Assembly: GCF_040529045.1 (NCBI RefSeq)
Contig: NZ_CP131914.1
Coordinates: 4,324,501 to 4,388,500 of the forward strand
DNA from: Xanthomonas indica
GTDB lineage: Bacteria; Pseudomonadota; Gammaproteobacteria; Xanthomonadales; Xanthomonadaceae
Direction: 5' to 3'
DNA: 64,000 nt
The position numbers were made by a program, and so were the translations under genes. The notes under the pieces were generated by a model. The model searched no databases. It was not told the DNA's origin and saw only the letters and a list, made by a program, of their open reading frames with translations. Positions within the stretch are counted from its first letter, which is position 1. Each line of letters opens with the position of its first letter. Below, one piece after another: positions 30,361 to 38,893 of this stretch.

Positions 30361-31008
30361 ATGTCAGACGCCAAACGCCTTGCCGCCGAGAAAGCCATCG
30401 ACTACGTCCAGGACGGCATGATCGTCGGCGTCGGCACCGGCTCCACCGTCGCCTATTTCATCGACGCGCTCGGCCGCATCGGCCACCGCATCAAGGGCGC
30501 GGTGTCCAGTTCCGAGCAGAGCACCGCGCGCCTGCGCCAGCACGGCATCGAGGTGCTGGAGCTGAACCACACCGGCAACCTGTCGCTGTACGTGGACGGC
30601 GCCGACGAGTGCGATCCGAACAAGTGCCTGATCAAGGGCGGCGGCGCCGCGCTGACCCGCGAGAAGATCATCGCCGAGGCCAGCGAGCGCTTCATCTGCA
30701 TCGTCGACCCGAGCAAGCAGGTGCAGACCCTGGGCGCGTTCCCGCTGCCGATCGAGGTGATCCCGATGGCGCGCAGCCTGGTCGCCCGCGAGATCCTGGA
30801 GCGCACCGGCGGCCAGCCGGTGTGGCGCGACGGCGTCATCACCGACAACGGCAACGTGGTACTGGACGTGCATCACCTGTCGATCACCGACCCGGTGGCG
30901 CTGGAGCGCGAACTGAACCAGATCCCCGGCGTGGTCTGCGTCGGCCTGTTCGCACGCCGCCCGGCCGACGTGGTGATCGTCGGTGGCGAGCCGCCGCGCG
31001 TCCTGTAG
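30361..31008 (+). CDS. rpiA: Ribose-5-phosphate isomerase A
   Basis: Interconverts ribose-5-phosphate and ribulose-5-phosphate in the pentose phosphate pathway. 215 residues with [16 protein letters not shown] (phosphate binding), [25 protein letters not shown] (catalytic Asp region) and [17 protein letters not shown] (catalytic Glu and Lys), and the C-terminal [14 protein letters not shown]. The start [12 protein letters not shown] at 30361 fits the family. Flanked on both sides by heptad elements 5 and 6. Confidence 0.95.
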   Translation: MSDAKRLAAEKAIDYVQDGMIVGVGTGSTVAYFIDALGRIGHRIKGAVSSSEQSTARLRQHGIEVLELNHTGNLSLYVDGADECDPNKCLIKGGGAALTREKIIAEASERFICIVDPSKQVQTLGAFPLPIEVIPMARSLVAREILERTGGQPVWRDGVITDNGNVVLDVHHLSITDPVALERELNQIPGVVCVGLFARRPADVVIVGGEPPRVL

Positions 31009-31028
31009 ACGCGCGCTGTCGCGCGCGT

Positions 31029-31111
31029 GGGATTGGGGAGTCGGGATTGGGGATTCGTAAAAGCGTGGATCCCGGCTTTTACGAATCCCCAATCTCCAAT
31101 CACCAATCCCA
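31029..31111. repeat. Heptad-repeat inverted element 6
   Basis: Near-perfect inverted pair: GATTGGGGATTCGTAAAAGC (31050 region) against GCTTTTACGAATCCCCAATC (31075 region), with outer heptads on both sides and only about 10 bp between the inner arms. It would form a strong hairpin after the rpiA stop. Confidence 0.88.
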
Positions 31112-31177
31112 GCTCTTGACGCCACGCGCACCATGCAACAAGGTGCGCGCTGTCTTCCTCTTGCCCTGGCCCTGCCC

Positions 31178-31627
31178 ATGTCCCTCTTCCGCGCGCTCGG
31201 CGTCCTTCTTCTGCTCGCTCTCAGTGGCTGCGCCAGCGCCGGCGACCATTGGGTGGAACTGGGCGGACACCGCTACGAAGTGGAACTGGCGCAGAACGAT
31301 GCGACGCGCGCGCGCGGACTGATGTTCCGCGACCAGATGGACGCCGACCACGGCATGCTGTTCATCCACGACCGCGAGGAACCGCAGGCCTACTGGATGA
31401 AGAACACCAAGATCCCGCTGGACATCCTGTACTTCGACAACCAGCGCAAGCTGGTGGCGCAACAGCGCGACGTGCCGCCGTGCTCGGCCGGCGACGCCTG
31501 CCCGCCCTACCCGAGCAACGCGCCGGCGCGCTACGTGCTCGAACTCAACGCCGGCCAGGCCGAGCAATTGAAGCTGCAGGACGGCACCGAACTGCGCTTC
31601 GGCCCGGGAATTCCACAGGGCCACTGA
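31178..31627 (+). CDS. DUF192 family lipoprotein
   Basis: 149-residue protein with a lipoprotein signal: MSLFRALGVLLLLALSGCAS has a lipobox LSGC, so the mature protein would be anchored by its Cys. The DUF192 domain follows: YEVELAQNDATRARGLMFRDQMDADHGMLFIHDREEPQAYWMKNTKIPLDILYFD and YVLELNAGQAEQLKLQDGTELRF. Function unknown. An in-frame start at 31133 would add a longer, less typical leader. Confidence 0.85.
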   Translation: MSLFRALGVLLLLALSGCASAGDHWVELGGHRYEVELAQNDATRARGLMFRDQMDADHGMLFIHDREEPQAYWMKNTKIPLDILYFDNQRKLVAQQRDVPPCSAGDACPPYPSNAPARYVLELNAGQAEQLKLQDGTELRFGPGIPQGH

Positions 31628-31745
31628 CCCGTCAACGGTGCCGGCGGCGTCGGGAAAAGGCCCCGCGACCACGGCGCTGAACCCGACACCGCTGTCGGGA
31701 ACGGCCGGACTTGATCGGGCCCGGCTTTGCCGCCAGTCTTGGGCC

Positions 31746-32591
31746 ATGGCCGCCCCATTGACATTGCCGAGCTGGAATACCCTGGCCGCTCTGGATGACG
31801 ATGCCCTGCCGCTGCTGGCGACCGCACTGCTGATCGCCCGCGACGAGTATCCGGAGCTGGATGCCGCCCATTACGACACCCTGGCGCAGAGCCACGCCGA
31901 CCACCTGCGGCACGAGGTGGCGACGATCGAGCAGTGGCCGCTGAAGATGGCGGCGATCAATCGCCACCTGTTCGAAGAGCTGGGCTATACCGGCAACCAC
32001 GACGAGTATTACGACCCGCGCAACAGCTACATGAACCAGGTGTTCGAGCGGCGCCTGGGCAACCCGATCTCGCTGGCGCTGGTGCAGATGGAAGTGGCGC
32101 GGCGCCTGGACATCCCGCTCGACGGCGTGTCCTTCCCGGGGCATTTCCTGGTGCGCCTGCCGGTGGACGACGGCCTGCTGGTGATGGACCCGTTCAACGG
32201 CGGGCGCCCGCTGGCGGTGGAGGAACTGCGCGAGCGCGCGCGGCCGCACATGGGCGGCGAAAGCCCCGACGACCGCGCCCTGCTGCAGATCCTGGACCCG
32301 GCACCGCACCGCGCGATCCTGACCCGGGTGCTGCGCAACCTGCACGGCGTCTATGCCGAACGCGACGAGTGGGACCGCGCCGCGCGCAGCGCAGACCGCG
32401 TGCTCAAGCTGATGCCGGACCAGCCCGAAGCCCTGCGCGACCGCGGCATGGCCTACCTGCAGATGGACTACGTGCCCGGCGCGCGCCGCGACCTGGGCCG
32501 CTACCTGCAACTGAACCCCGAGGCCGCCGACGCGCTGCCGATCCGCGAGCGCCTGGTGGAACTGAGCGCGCGTGCGCAGCGGATGCATTGA
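31746..32591 (+). CDS. SirB1 family transglutaminase-like protein with TPR
   Basis: 281-residue protein. The N-terminal half has the SirB1/transglutaminase-like signature YYDPRNSYMNQVFERRLGNPISLALVQMEVARRLDIPLDGVSFPGHFLVRL; the C-terminal 90 residues form tetratricopeptide-like helices (RVLRNLHGVYAERDEWDRAARSADRVLKLMPDQPEALRDRGMAYLQ). The family includes PA3043-like proteins linked to protein turnover or stress, but the role here is unknown. The position corresponding to the catalytic Cys is Asn (LGNPISLA), as usual in the family. Confidence 0.88.
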   Translation: MAAPLTLPSWNTLAALDDDALPLLATALLIARDEYPELDAAHYDTLAQSHADHLRHEVATIEQWPLKMAAINRHLFEELGYTGNHDEYYDPRNSYMNQVFERRLGNPISLALVQMEVARRLDIPLDGVSFPGHFLVRLPVDDGLLVMDPFNGGRPLAVEELRERARPHMGGESPDDRALLQILDPAPHRAILTRVLRNLHGVYAERDEWDRAARSADRVLKLMPDQPEALRDRGMAYLQMDYVPGARRDLGRYLQLNPEAADALPIRERLVELSARAQRMH

Positions 32592-32595
32592 CGGC

Positions 32596-32768
32596 GGGGA
32601 TTGGGGATTCGGGATTGGGGATTCGCAAGGGCGGCTGCGGCGTGATCTGACGCGTCGCTGAGCAACGCCACTTTTTCTTGAGGGCTTCCGGGCTGAAGGC
32701 GCTCAGGATGGCTTGCAGATTGCGGATCGCCGCTCTTGCGAATCCCCAATCCCGACTCCCCAATCCCA
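32596..32768. repeat. Heptad-repeat inverted element 7
   Basis: Left arm GGGGATTGGGGATTCGGGAT (from 32597) and right arm 32738-32768, with inner GGATTCGCAAGGGCGGC facing GCCGCTCTTGCGAATCC. The 110-bp centre has no gene. It lies between the convergent SirB1 and rubredoxin genes. Confidence 0.85.
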
Positions 32769-32772
32769 GCCC

Positions 32773-32964
32773 TCACTCCATCTCCACCATCTCGAAATCG
32801 TCCTTGGTCACGCCGCAGTCCGGGCAGGTCCAAGTGTCGGGCACGTCTTCCCAGCGGGTGCCGGGGGCGATGCCTTCTTCCGGCAGGCCGTCGGCCTCGT
32901 TGTAGATGAACCCGCAGACGACGCACATCCAGGTGCGATAGGTGGTGGCGGTGGCGTCGCTCAT
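32773..32964 (-). CDS. Rubredoxin
   Basis: 63-residue electron carrier with one iron held by four cysteines: [48 protein letters not shown] contains both CxxC motifs. Cytoplasmic. Its partner reductase or alkane hydroxylase is not in the window. Divergent from thiE; the pair is common in xanthomonads. Confidence 0.94.
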   Translation of the reverse strand: MSDATATTYRTWMCVVCGFIYNEADGLPEEGIAPGTRWEDVPDTWTCPDCGVTKDDFEMVEME

Positions 32965-33036
32965 TGGATAATCGCAGGTCACAGTCGGACGGAACGGCAT
33001 TGTCCCATCGCCGTCGACGCATCGGAAGGCTTGGCC

Positions 33037-33660
33037 ATGAACGCATCCCCGGCGCCGCGCGGCGTGTACCTGATCACTCCCGACGAAGCCGACGGCGCGC
33101 GCCTGCTGGCGCGGGTGGCACCGCTGCTGGACCAGGGCGTGACCTGGCTGCAGTACCGCAACAAACGCGCCGATGCCGCGCAACGGCAGCAGCAGGCCGC
33201 AGCGCTGCAGGCACTGTGCGCGCAGGCCGGGGTGCCGCTGATCATCAACGACGACGTCGCCCTGGCGCAGGCGGTGGGCGCGGCCGGCGTGCACCTGGGC
33301 GAGGACGACGGCGACCTGGCCGCCGCGCGCGCCGCGCTCGGGCCGCAGGCGCTGATCGGCGCGTCCTGCTACGACGCCCCGGCGCTGGCCCGCAGCGCCG
33401 TGGCAGCCGGCGCCAGCTACGTCGCCTTCGGCGCGTTCTTCCCCACCCGCAGCAAGGTCACCACGCGCCGCGCCACGCCCGACCTGTTGCGCGATGCAGC
33501 GGCACTGGGCGTGCCGCGCGTGGCGATCGGCGGCCTCACCCCGGACAACGCGCGCCCACTGGTCGCGGCCGGCGCCGACCTGCTGGCGGTGATCAGCGGC
33601 GTGTTCGATGCGCCCGATCCGCGCGCGGCGCTGGCCGCGTACCGCGCCTGTTTCGACTGA
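33037..33660 (+). CDS. thiE: Thiamine phosphate synthase
   Basis: Joins HMP-pyrophosphate and thiazole phosphate to give thiamine phosphate. 207-residue TIM barrel with [94 protein letters not shown] and the phosphate-binding [28 protein letters not shown]. The ATG at 33037 has GGAAGG upstream. No TPP riboswitch was recognised before it. Confidence 0.95.
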   Translation: MNASPAPRGVYLITPDEADGARLLARVAPLLDQGVTWLQYRNKRADAAQRQQQAAALQALCAQAGVPLIINDDVALAQAVGAAGVHLGEDDGDLAAARAALGPQALIGASCYDAPALARSAVAAGASYVAFGAFFPTRSKVTTRRATPDLLRDAAALGVPRVAIGGLTPDNARPLVAAGADLLAVISGVFDAPDPRAALAAYRACFD

Positions 33661-33692
33661 GGGGCGGAGGCGTCACGAGTCGCTACGCGCCG

Positions 33693-33806
33693 AACCCTCA
33701 CCCCAACCCCTCTCCCGAGGGGAGAGGGGCTAGGCGGTCCCTTCTCCCTCCGGGACCATGGCCCCCTTTTCGGGGGAAGGTGTCCCGCAGGGGCGGATGA
33801 GGGTAC
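33693..33806. repeat. Dispersed CCCTCACCCCAACCCC-type intergenic repeat
   Basis: Low-complexity palindromic repeat with a hairpin CCCCTCTCCC / GGGAGAGGGG (33707-33729) followed by a second block (CCCTTCTCCCTCCGGGA ... GGGGCGGATGAGGG). It lies between thiE and the convergent receptor gene. A related block lies at 33850-33892, another after the second receptor (46316-46350) and a decayed one inside mpl. Confidence 0.75.
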
Positions 33807-33904
33807 GGGCGCAGCCTCGTGCCCCCAAACACCACGAGACGCTGCGCGCCGACCCCTCCCCCCAAACCCGATCCCGATGGGAGAAGGGCTAGCCCGCTGC
33901 CCGC

Positions 33905-36900
33905 TCAGAAGTCGTAGCTCAGCGTCACCCGTGCCGAGCGCGGCGCCTGGTAGGCCACCGCCTGGTTCCACAGCGGGTTGACCTCGCCCGGGTTCAACTC
34001 GGAGAACGGATAGACGTTGACCGCCGTCTGCCGGTTGGTGACGTTGAACACGTCCAGGCTCAGCGCCAGCTTGCCGTCGGCGAACTTCGGCTTGTAGCTC
34101 ACGCCCAGGTCCAGTTGCGCCACCCAGCCCAGGGTGCCGTGCGACCCCGGCGGCGACGGCTCGCCGGTGCCGGTGCTGGGGTTGAAGCAGAAGTGGTAGG
34201 GGCCGCCGGTGACGCTGGGATTGGCATAGCCGGCCGGATCGCGATCGCCGGGATCGTAGTTGTCGCCGTAGTAGTAGCCCAGGCAGGGCCGCGGCGCGCC
34301 GGAGATCAGGCTCAGGTTGGCCGAGGTGCCCCACTCCTCCGTCAGCTGGTAGAACCCGTAGGCCTTGAACTGGTGACGACGGTCGTTGGACTGGTTGCCG
34401 TTGAAGTGCTCCATCAGCGCCGCATGGTCCCAGCTCTGCGTGGTCGAGGTCGCTGCCTGGCCCTGATAGCTGCCCAGCGCACCGCCGGTCCGCCACAGGT
34501 CCGAGCGCAGCTGGCCCTCGGTGGTGCCGTAGCTGTGCGACCACACGTAGCTCATCTTGGTGTACCAGCGGCCGTCGAACGGCCGTTCCAGGTTGAATTC
34601 CACCGCCGAATAGCGACGCTTGAATTCGGGGTAGCCGCCCTGCTCGCGGGTCACGGTCAGGGCATGGATCTGGCCATCCGTGCCGATCACCCGGTAGGTG
34701 TTGGTCTTGCCCGGATTGACCAGCGCGGCGCTGGCGTTCTTGGTCCAGTCGATATCCACGCCCGCCGCCGCGGCTGCGGCCAGCAGGCCGGCATTGGAGT
34801 TGTCGAGGTTGGTGTCGTCGATGCCGTCGTTGAGCCGGCGATGCACGCCACGCACGCCGAGCACCCAGTCGTTGGGCAGCAGCTTGCTGAAACCGAGGAT
34901 GAGCTCGTCCTGGTTCTCGCCCTTGATGTCCTCCACGACCGCGGTGCGCACGTCGGCGAGGCGGCCGAAACGCGAGTTGGCCGAGACCGGCGGCGCGAGT
35001 TGCCGGGCCAGGATCGGCGTGCCGTCGGCGTTGATGCCGCTGTAGGTGTAGTAGGTGCTGGTGGACACGGCCGGGGTAAACAGGCCAGCGGGCGACAGCG
35101 GCAGGCCGAGGTAGTAGCGGCCGAGGTTGCCGTACACCTTGAGGCTGGAATCGCCGTTGACGTCCCAGCTGAAGCCCAGCCGCGGCGCCCACTGGTTCTT
35201 CAGCGCGATATAGGCCTGGCCGAACGGGGTGTAGTTGGTGAAGCTGTCGTTGCGCACGCCCAGCGAGAGCAGCAATGTGTCGGTGGCCTGCCAGTGGTCC
35301 TCGATGTAGTAGGCGGTCTGCTTGGCATCGTAGGAATACAGGTTGGTGGCGATGTCCTTGGTGACGTAGTAACCGGTGCTGCCGTAGGTGGGATCGGCCA
35401 GGCCGGGGCTTGGCACGCCGATGCTGCCGTCCTCGGCGACGGAGCCGCTGACCAGGCCGCCGCTGTTGCGGCCGAAGGGATCCGGGGTGTAGCCATAGGT
35501 CCAGGCATAACCGGGGCCGGAACTGTACGAACCGATATTGATCGCCTCGCTCTTCTGGTTGTCGATGCCGACGTCGACGCTGTGCTCGCCGAGGCGCCAG
35601 TTGAGGTTCAGGCGCAGGTTGTCCTTCTTGTATTCGCGGTCCGGATCGGTGATCGAGCTGACCGTCTGCGCGTTGCCGATCGGGGTGCCGCCGGTGTAGG
35701 CCGGGTTCTGGTTGGCGACGCTGTTGAGGAACGGGCCGTTGCCGGCGTCGTAGCCGATCGCGGTGAGCTTGTTGGGCAGTCGTTCCTTGCCGTACAACGC
35801 GGTCAGGGTGACGTTGTCGCCGAAGTACCCGGTGTACTTGCCCAGGAACAGGGTCGGGCCGAAGGTGTTCTTGGCTTCGCGCCCCTTGTAGCTGCCCACG
35901 TCGCGGTTGACGTAGTCGTAGCGGTAGATGCTGCCGTTGGTGCGCGCCTCGTCCTGCGCGCCGGTGAACTCCAGCAGGTGGTTGTCGCTGATCTGCCAGT
36001 CGATCTTGGCATAGGCGCGGGTCTGCTTGTAGTCGTAGCGGGTCCACGGCGAGCCGGAAATGCCGCCCGAGGTGACGCGGGCATCGGCGACGCGGGTGCC
36101 GCTGGAATCGACCTGCTCCAGGGCCAGGAAGAAGAACAGGCGGTCGCGGAGCAGCGGGCCGCCGACATAGGCGCTGTAGGTGGTCTGGTCGGCGCTGGTC
36201 TCGCTCAGCGGCTGGTAGTTGCCGGCGGTGTACTTGGCGTTGGCGGGATTCCAGTACACGCTGTCCCTGCGGAAATACAGGTCGCGCTGCCTGGCGCTGA
36301 GGCTGTCCGGTTGCCAGATCACCGCCGCGCCGAAGTGCCAGTCGTTGCTGCCGCGCTTGCCGACCTGGCTGATCACGCCGCCGTTGGAGCGGCCGTACTG
36401 CGCGCCATAGCCGCCGGTGAAGATTTCCTGCTGGTCGATCGCGCCGTAGGGCAAGGTCAGTCCGCCCAGGCTGCTGGCGGGATCGGTGGTATTGAAGCCG
36501 TTGAGGTGATAGGCGTTCTCGCTGGCCGCCGAGCCGCCGAAACTGGCCAGCGAGCCGCCGAGCGGGCCGTTGTCGTAGCCGCCGCTGTTGTTGACCACGC
36601 CGGGCGCGAGCAAGGCGATGGCCTCGGCGCTGCGGCCCAGCGGCAGCACCGCCAACTGCTCGGCGGTGATCACGGTGCGGCTGTCGACGCTGGCGACGTC
36701 GATCCGCGCCACGTTGCCGGCCACGACATTGACCGCATCCAGCGTCTGCGCGGGGCCGCCGAAGCCGACCTCGGTCCCGGCACCGACCACCAGGCTGATG
36801 TTCTCGCGCGTCTCCACCACCTTGCCGTCGCGCTTGAGCGAGACCGTGTAGGTGCCCAGCGGCAGGTTGCCCTGCGCGTAGCGGCCGCGTTCGTCCACCT

Positions 36901-37069
36901 TCACCTCGCGGCTGAAGCCGCTGCTGGTGTTGGTGATCAGCACGCTGCTCTCGCCGGCGCCTGGCGGCACGCTGCCGACGATGCTGCCGGTGGTGGACTG
37001 CGCATAGCCATTGCCGGCGGCAAGCGCCAGCGCGAGCGCCAGGGCGCTCCTGCGGATCTTACGATGCAT
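33905..37069 (-). CDS. TonB-dependent receptor, Oar-like, with carboxypeptidase-regulatory-like N-terminal domain
   Basis: Outer-membrane transporter of 1054 residues. Signal peptide MHRKIRRSALALALALAAGNGYA, then a Cna-B/carboxypeptidase-like domain (GSIVGSVPPGAGESSVLITNTSSGFSREVKVDERGRYAQGNLPLGTYTVSLKR, about residues 28-110). A plug domain follows (ITAEQLAVLPLGRSAEAIALLAPGVVNN ... NAYHLNGFNTTDPAS ... YGAQYGRSNGGVISQVG), then a long beta-barrel ending in a terminal aromatic residue (VTLSYDF). Oar-type receptors have been tied to peptide or protein uptake; the ligand here is unknown. GGGAGAG precedes the ATG. The promoter carries the same paired boxes as the amine oxidase operon. Confidence 0.93.
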   Translation of the reverse strand: MHRKIRRSALALALALAAGNGYAQSTTGSIVGSVPPGAGESSVLITNTSSGFSREVKVDERGRYAQGNLPLGTYTVSLKRDGKVVETRENISLVVGAGTEVGFGGPAQTLDAVNVVAGNVARIDVASVDSRTVITAEQLAVLPLGRSAEAIALLAPGVVNNSGGYDNGPLGGSLASFGGSAASENAYHLNGFNTTDPASSLGGLTLPYGAIDQQEIFTGGYGAQYGRSNGGVISQVGKRGSNDWHFGAAVIWQPDSLSARQRDLYFRRDSVYWNPANAKYTAGNYQPLSETSADQTTYSAYVGGPLLRDRLFFFLALEQVDSSGTRVADARVTSGGISGSPWTRYDYKQTRAYAKIDWQISDNHLLEFTGAQDEARTNGSIYRYDYVNRDVGSYKGREAKNTFGPTLFLGKYTGYFGDNVTLTALYGKERLPNKLTAIGYDAGNGPFLNSVANQNPAYTGGTPIGNAQTVSSITDPDREYKKDNLRLNLNWRLGEHSVDVGIDNQKSEAINIGSYSSGPGYAWTYGYTPDPFGRNSGGLVSGSVAEDGSIGVPSPGLADPTYGSTGYYVTKDIATNLYSYDAKQTAYYIEDHWQATDTLLLSLGVRNDSFTNYTPFGQAYIALKNQWAPRLGFSWDVNGDSSLKVYGNLGRYYLGLPLSPAGLFTPAVSTSTYYTYSGINADGTPILARQLAPPVSANSRFGRLADVRTAVVEDIKGENQDELILGFSKLLPNDWVLGVRGVHRRLNDGIDDTNLDNSNAGLLAAAAAAGVDIDWTKNASAALVNPGKTNTYRVIGTDGQIHALTVTREQGGYPEFKRRYSAVEFNLERPFDGRWYTKMSYVWSHSYGTTEGQLRSDLWRTGGALGSYQGQAATSTTQSWDHAALMEHFNGNQSNDRRHQFKAYGFYQLTEEWGTSANLSLISGAPRPCLGYYYGDNYDPGDRDPAGYANPSVTGGPYHFCFNPSTGTGEPSPPGSHGTLGWVAQLDLGVSYKPKFADGKLALSLDVFNVTNRQTAVNVYPFSELNPGEVNPLWNQAVAYQAPRSARVTLSYDF

Positions 37070-37090
37070 GCTCTCTCCCGAAGACGAACA

Positions 37091-37108
37091 TCGTTGGCAC
37101 GCCAACGA
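37091..37108. promoter_or_regulatory. 18-bp perfect palindrome in the receptor leader
   Basis: TCGTTGGCACGCCAACGA, 22 bp upstream of the receptor start and downstream of the proposed transcription start. It could be an operator for a dimeric repressor or an mRNA hairpin near the ribosome-binding site. A second inverted repeat (CCCGATT, 9 bp, AATCGGG) lies at 37173-37195. Confidence 0.5.
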
Positions 37109-37217
37109 ACGTGCAGGCGCAACGCCGGATGGCGATCCCCGCGCCCGCGGTGGACACTCCGCCCATCGCATGCCCGATTCCCATCGGCAATCGGGTCATG
37201 CGCCCCTGGACGTTCCG

Positions 37218-37282
37218 ATCCTAGGCAGCGAATCGCGGCGCGGCGCCGGCGGCGACGGGTAGGTGGCGCAGGACCGGGTAGG
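37218..37282 (-). promoter_or_regulatory. Activator-type promoter of the Oar-like receptor (paired CCTACCC boxes)
   Basis: In gene sense: CCTACCC (37282-37276), 12 bp, CCTACCC (37263-37257), 33 bp, -10 TAGGAT (37223-37218), with no -35. Box spacing and box to -10 distance are identical to the promoters at 46211-46275 and 49149-49213. Probable binding site of the MalT-like regulator encoded at 38894. The remainder of the 37070-37377 gap holds the leader palindromes and the hemL upstream region. Confidence 0.6.
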
Positions 37283-37377
37283 CGACATGGCGCGCATCGG
37301 CGGCAGCCGCGACAATAGACGGCCTCGCTCCGTGCCCGGCCGATCGGCCCGGCCAGCATCGTCAAGGATTTCCGCTC

Positions 37378-38670
37378 ATGAACCATTCCCGCTCGCACGC
37401 CCTGTTCAGCCAAGCGCAGTCGCTGATTCCCGGCGGCGTCAATTCGCCGGTGCGCGCCTTCAAGTCGGTGGGCGGCGAGCCGTTCTTCGTGCAACGCGCC
37501 GATGGCCCTTATCTGTACGACGTCGACGGCAACCGCTACATCGACTACGTGGGCTCGTGGGGGCCGATGATCGCCGGCCACAACCATCCAGCGGTGCGCG
37601 AGGCGGTGCAGCGCGCGATCGGCGACGGGCTGTCCTTCGGCGCGCCGTGTCCGGCCGAGGTGACGATGGCGCAGACCATCACCCGGCTGGTGCCGTCCTG
37701 CGAGATGGTGCGCATGGTCAATTCCGGCACCGAAGCCACGCTGTCGGCGGTGCGCCTGGCGCGTGGCGCCACCGGGCGCAACCGCATCGTCAAGTTCGAG
37801 GGCTGCTACCACGGCCACGGCGACTCGTTCCTGGTCAAGGCCGGCAGCGGCATGCTGACCCTGGGCGTGCCGACCTCGCCGGGCGTGCCGGCGGGCCTGA
37901 GCGAACTCACCGCCACCCTGGCCTACAACGATGCCGAGGGCGCCACCGAACTGTTCGAACGGATCGGCCACGAGATCGCTGCGGTGATCATCGAGCCCGT
38001 GGTCGGCAACGCCAACTGCATTCCGCCGCGCCCGGGCTATCTGCAGCACCTGCGCGACCTGTGCACGCAACATGGCGCGCTGCTGATCTTCGACGAGGTG
38101 ATGACCGGTTTCCGCGTCGCGCTGGGCGGCGCGCAGGCGCACTACCGGGTGACGCCGGACCTGACCACCTTCGGCAAGATCATCGGCGGCGGCATGCCGG
38201 TGGGCGCCTATGGCGGGCGCGCCGAGCTGATGCGGCAGGTGGCGCCGTCCGGGCCGATCTACCAGGCCGGCACGCTCAGCGGCAATCCGGTGGCGATGGC
38301 CGCAGGACTGGCGATGCTGGAACTGATCCAGGCACCGGGCTTCCACCAGCGCCTGGACGCGGCCACCGCACAGCTGTGCGCCGGGCTGGAGGCCGCTGCG
38401 GCGGCGGCCGGCGTGGCAGTCACCACCAACCAGGTCGGGGCGATGTTCGGGCTGTTCTTCACCACCGAGAAGGTGGAGACCTATGCGCAGGCCACCGCCT
38501 GCGACACCGCCGCGTTCAACCGGTTCTTCCACGCGATGCTCGAGCGCGGCGTGTTCCTGGCGCCGTCGGCCTACGAGGCAGGCTTTCTGTCCAGCGCCCA
38601 CGACGACGCGGTGCTGGAGGCCACGCTGGCCGCGGCGCGCGAGGCGTTTGCGGCGGTCGCCGCCGGCTGA
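37378..38670 (+). CDS. hemL: Glutamate-1-semialdehyde 2,1-aminomutase
   Basis: PLP enzyme that makes 5-aminolevulinate for haem. 430 residues: [22 protein letters not shown] at the start, [70 protein letters not shown] and the PLP lysine in [23 protein letters not shown]-type ribosome-binding site. Housekeeping gene that lies between the two parts of the accessory region; its promoter shares the gap with the receptor promoter. Confidence 0.96.
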   Translation: MNHSRSHALFSQAQSLIPGGVNSPVRAFKSVGGEPFFVQRADGPYLYDVDGNRYIDYVGSWGPMIAGHNHPAVREAVQRAIGDGLSFGAPCPAEVTMAQTITRLVPSCEMVRMVNSGTEATLSAVRLARGATGRNRIVKFEGCYHGHGDSFLVKAGSGMLTLGVPTSPGVPAGLSELTATLAYNDAEGATELFERIGHEIAAVIIEPVVGNANCIPPRPGYLQHLRDLCTQHGALLIFDEVMTGFRVALGGAQAHYRVTPDLTTFGKIIGGGMPVGAYGGRAELMRQVAPSGPIYQAGTLSGNPVAMAAGLAMLELIQAPGFHQRLDAATAQLCAGLEAAAAAAGVAVTTNQVGAMFGLFFTTEKVETYAQATACDTAAFNRFFHAMLERGVFLAPSAYEAGFLSSAHDDAVLEATLAAAREAFAAVAAG

Positions 38671-38893
38671 ACGAACCGCGGGCAGGCGTGGGCGGCTTTG
38701 CTTTTGTGGCGACGCTGGCATAAGTTCGACAGGCAAGGCCAGCGGACGGCACCAGGGTGGGGACCCGTGGAACCTACGCGGCCAAGACCGTTCCGCACTC
38801 CGTGCGGCACGGCGGCGCGCGTCCGGTTCCGTCCCGTCAACCGAACCGCCGGAGGGCGCAAGGGCGACCGCTGCAGAAGACATTGCTGGCGAC

